61,688 nt of DNA from Halostagnicola sp. A56 (GTDB lineage Archaea; Halobacteriota; Halobacteria; Halobacteriales; Natrialbaceae), in NCBI RefSeq assembly GCF_000691505.1, contig NZ_JMIP02000016.1, positions 1 to 61,688 on the forward strand. Reading direction: 5' to 3'. The translations under genes were made by a program, and so were the position numbers. The notes below the pieces were generated by a model that was not told where the DNA came from, did no database searches, and worked only from the letters and a program-made list of their open reading frames with translations. Positions 60,802-61,688 of this stretch are shown one piece after another; the first letter of the stretch is position 1, and every line of letters starts with the position of its first letter.

Positions 60802-61688
60802 CGATTGGGTTGGGCTGCCCACACGGGGTGGCGTTCGCCTGCGCCGTCTACGATATATCACTGGATTTTTCGATCAGGTCGGTCAGAGTTCGAGTTGCGT
60901 CTGTTCGCACCGTCTCACTGTCTGGTGGGTGTATCGGCCGTTCCCGGTACCATCATAACCCCCATTTAATCAGGTACTCGCCACACGATTTCTCACTTTC
61001 ACTGGTAAATGTGCGCATTCACATAAATACCTTGGCTTGTGAAAATAACCCTGTTTCAATCAAATATATTATTGTATTGATGTAATCCTCTTTCAGTTGA
61101 TATTGAGTAGATACTGAATTAGTATCGGCTCGATATTGATTCACGATACCGAGGTCACTACCCGGAAAAATATAATAGATCCACTATTTCTGTTTCAGAT
61201 CGCCGAAAAATCTGCTTTCGTTTACTACCGCATTTCTCATCGGTAACTACATCTTCCGGTCCTTTGACACCCCAAAATATAGCCATATGTCTGATTCAGT
61301 CAGATAAAGTCGTATAAAGATGATATTTTTATTTTTGAGTTATGGTTGGAAGCGATAAAAGTCTGCGGATCGGAAACCCCGAGCACGTTTGTCATTGTTG
61401 TCTGGCTCGGAAAACACAGATTTTGCATTTATACGTTAGGGCCAACATATATTCAATCCGCCATCATTTTCCCTCATAATCGCTCGACTGTCCGTTAAAC
61501 GATGCTCCACTATTCGTGAACATTACGCCTGCAGTGCAAATCCTGTGTACTACCAATAACACAGAATTACCGTTTCGATCGATAGCAGGCACTCGTGATC
61601 ACGGTGGTGGGTTCACCGCCTGCACAATCCATTACATCGCCTATATCACACCACCTATGGTACAGTAGCGTGAATTCCTCGAGCTATG
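60802..61688. other. AT-rich region without recognisable genes
   Basis: About 890 bases. From about 60960 the sequence becomes markedly A/T-rich compared with the rest of the window. I found no recognisable gene, tRNA or terminal repeat. Between 61098 and 61150 there are several spaced copies of GATAYTGA-like words. One 45-codon frame from 61342 has two cysteine pairs but no other support. Confidence 0.55.

Noticed and set aside
61342..61479. 45-codon frame with HVCHCC in the A/T-rich tail
   Set aside because: Two cysteine pairs suggest a zinc site, but no homology, no promoter at the right distance and no codon bias.

Overview
The window comes from a haloarchaeon, most likely of the Natrialbales (Natrinema/Haloterrigena-like). 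The DNA is GC-rich with strong G/C bias at third codon positions, and the proteins are very acidic. Archaeal information-processing genes are present (PCNA, PriL, Hjc, S6e, Hel308-like helicase, A-type ATPase). Many starts lie about 27 bases downstream of a TATA element with no room for a leader, the leaderless pattern typical of haloarchaea. No rRNA, tRNA, CRISPR array or intact insertion sequence was seen.

Bases 1-16,400 are a housekeeping mosaic. They hold an E1-like UbaA, two small zinc-binding proteins, a UvrD-type helicase overlapping a degenerate M24 peptidase homologue, a flavin amine oxidase, an FNT channel fused to two Usp domains, a three-gene set ending in a beta-CASP nuclease, a TetR regulator with a palindrome at its promoter, S6e and a stand-alone acyl-CoA ligase. 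Bases 16,510-21,989 carry the A-type ATP synthase genes in transcription order K-E-C-F-A-B. Subunits H, I and D, normally in the same operon, are absent on both sides.

Bases 22,196-29,248 are enriched in replication and repair genes (PCNA, PriL, Hjc), with a HalOD1 protein, a SWIM protein and an AidB-like acyl-CoA dehydrogenase between them. Bases 29,410-40,529 hold a CPBP protease, a doxX gene interrupted by an in-frame TGA, S-adenosylhomocysteine hydrolase, a sirohaem nitrite/sulfite reductase, LarE, a PH-domain membrane protein, a Hel308/Brr2-like helicase and a two-KH protein. An AT-rich Tat-lipoprotein gene (40,626-41,057) looks foreign.

Bases 41,073-60,801 form the most coherent accessory region: a complete Liv-type ABC importer, a soluble PAS-chemoreceptor with a non-canonical signalling tip, a tightly coupled four-gene beta-oxidation operon (hydroxyacyl-CoA dehydrogenase/enoyl-CoA hydratase fusion, thiolase, DUF35 Zn-ribbon/OB protein, acyl-CoA ligase), a split ADP-forming acyl-CoA synthetase, an IclR regulator, a YjiH-type membrane protein, an acyl-CoA dehydrogenase and a second acyl-CoA ligase closely related to the first but inverted. 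My reading is an uptake, sensing, activation, beta-oxidation and ATP-recovery module for an unidentified carboxylic acid; its unity is inferred from gene content and spacing. The last ~0.9 kb is AT-rich and without recognisable genes.
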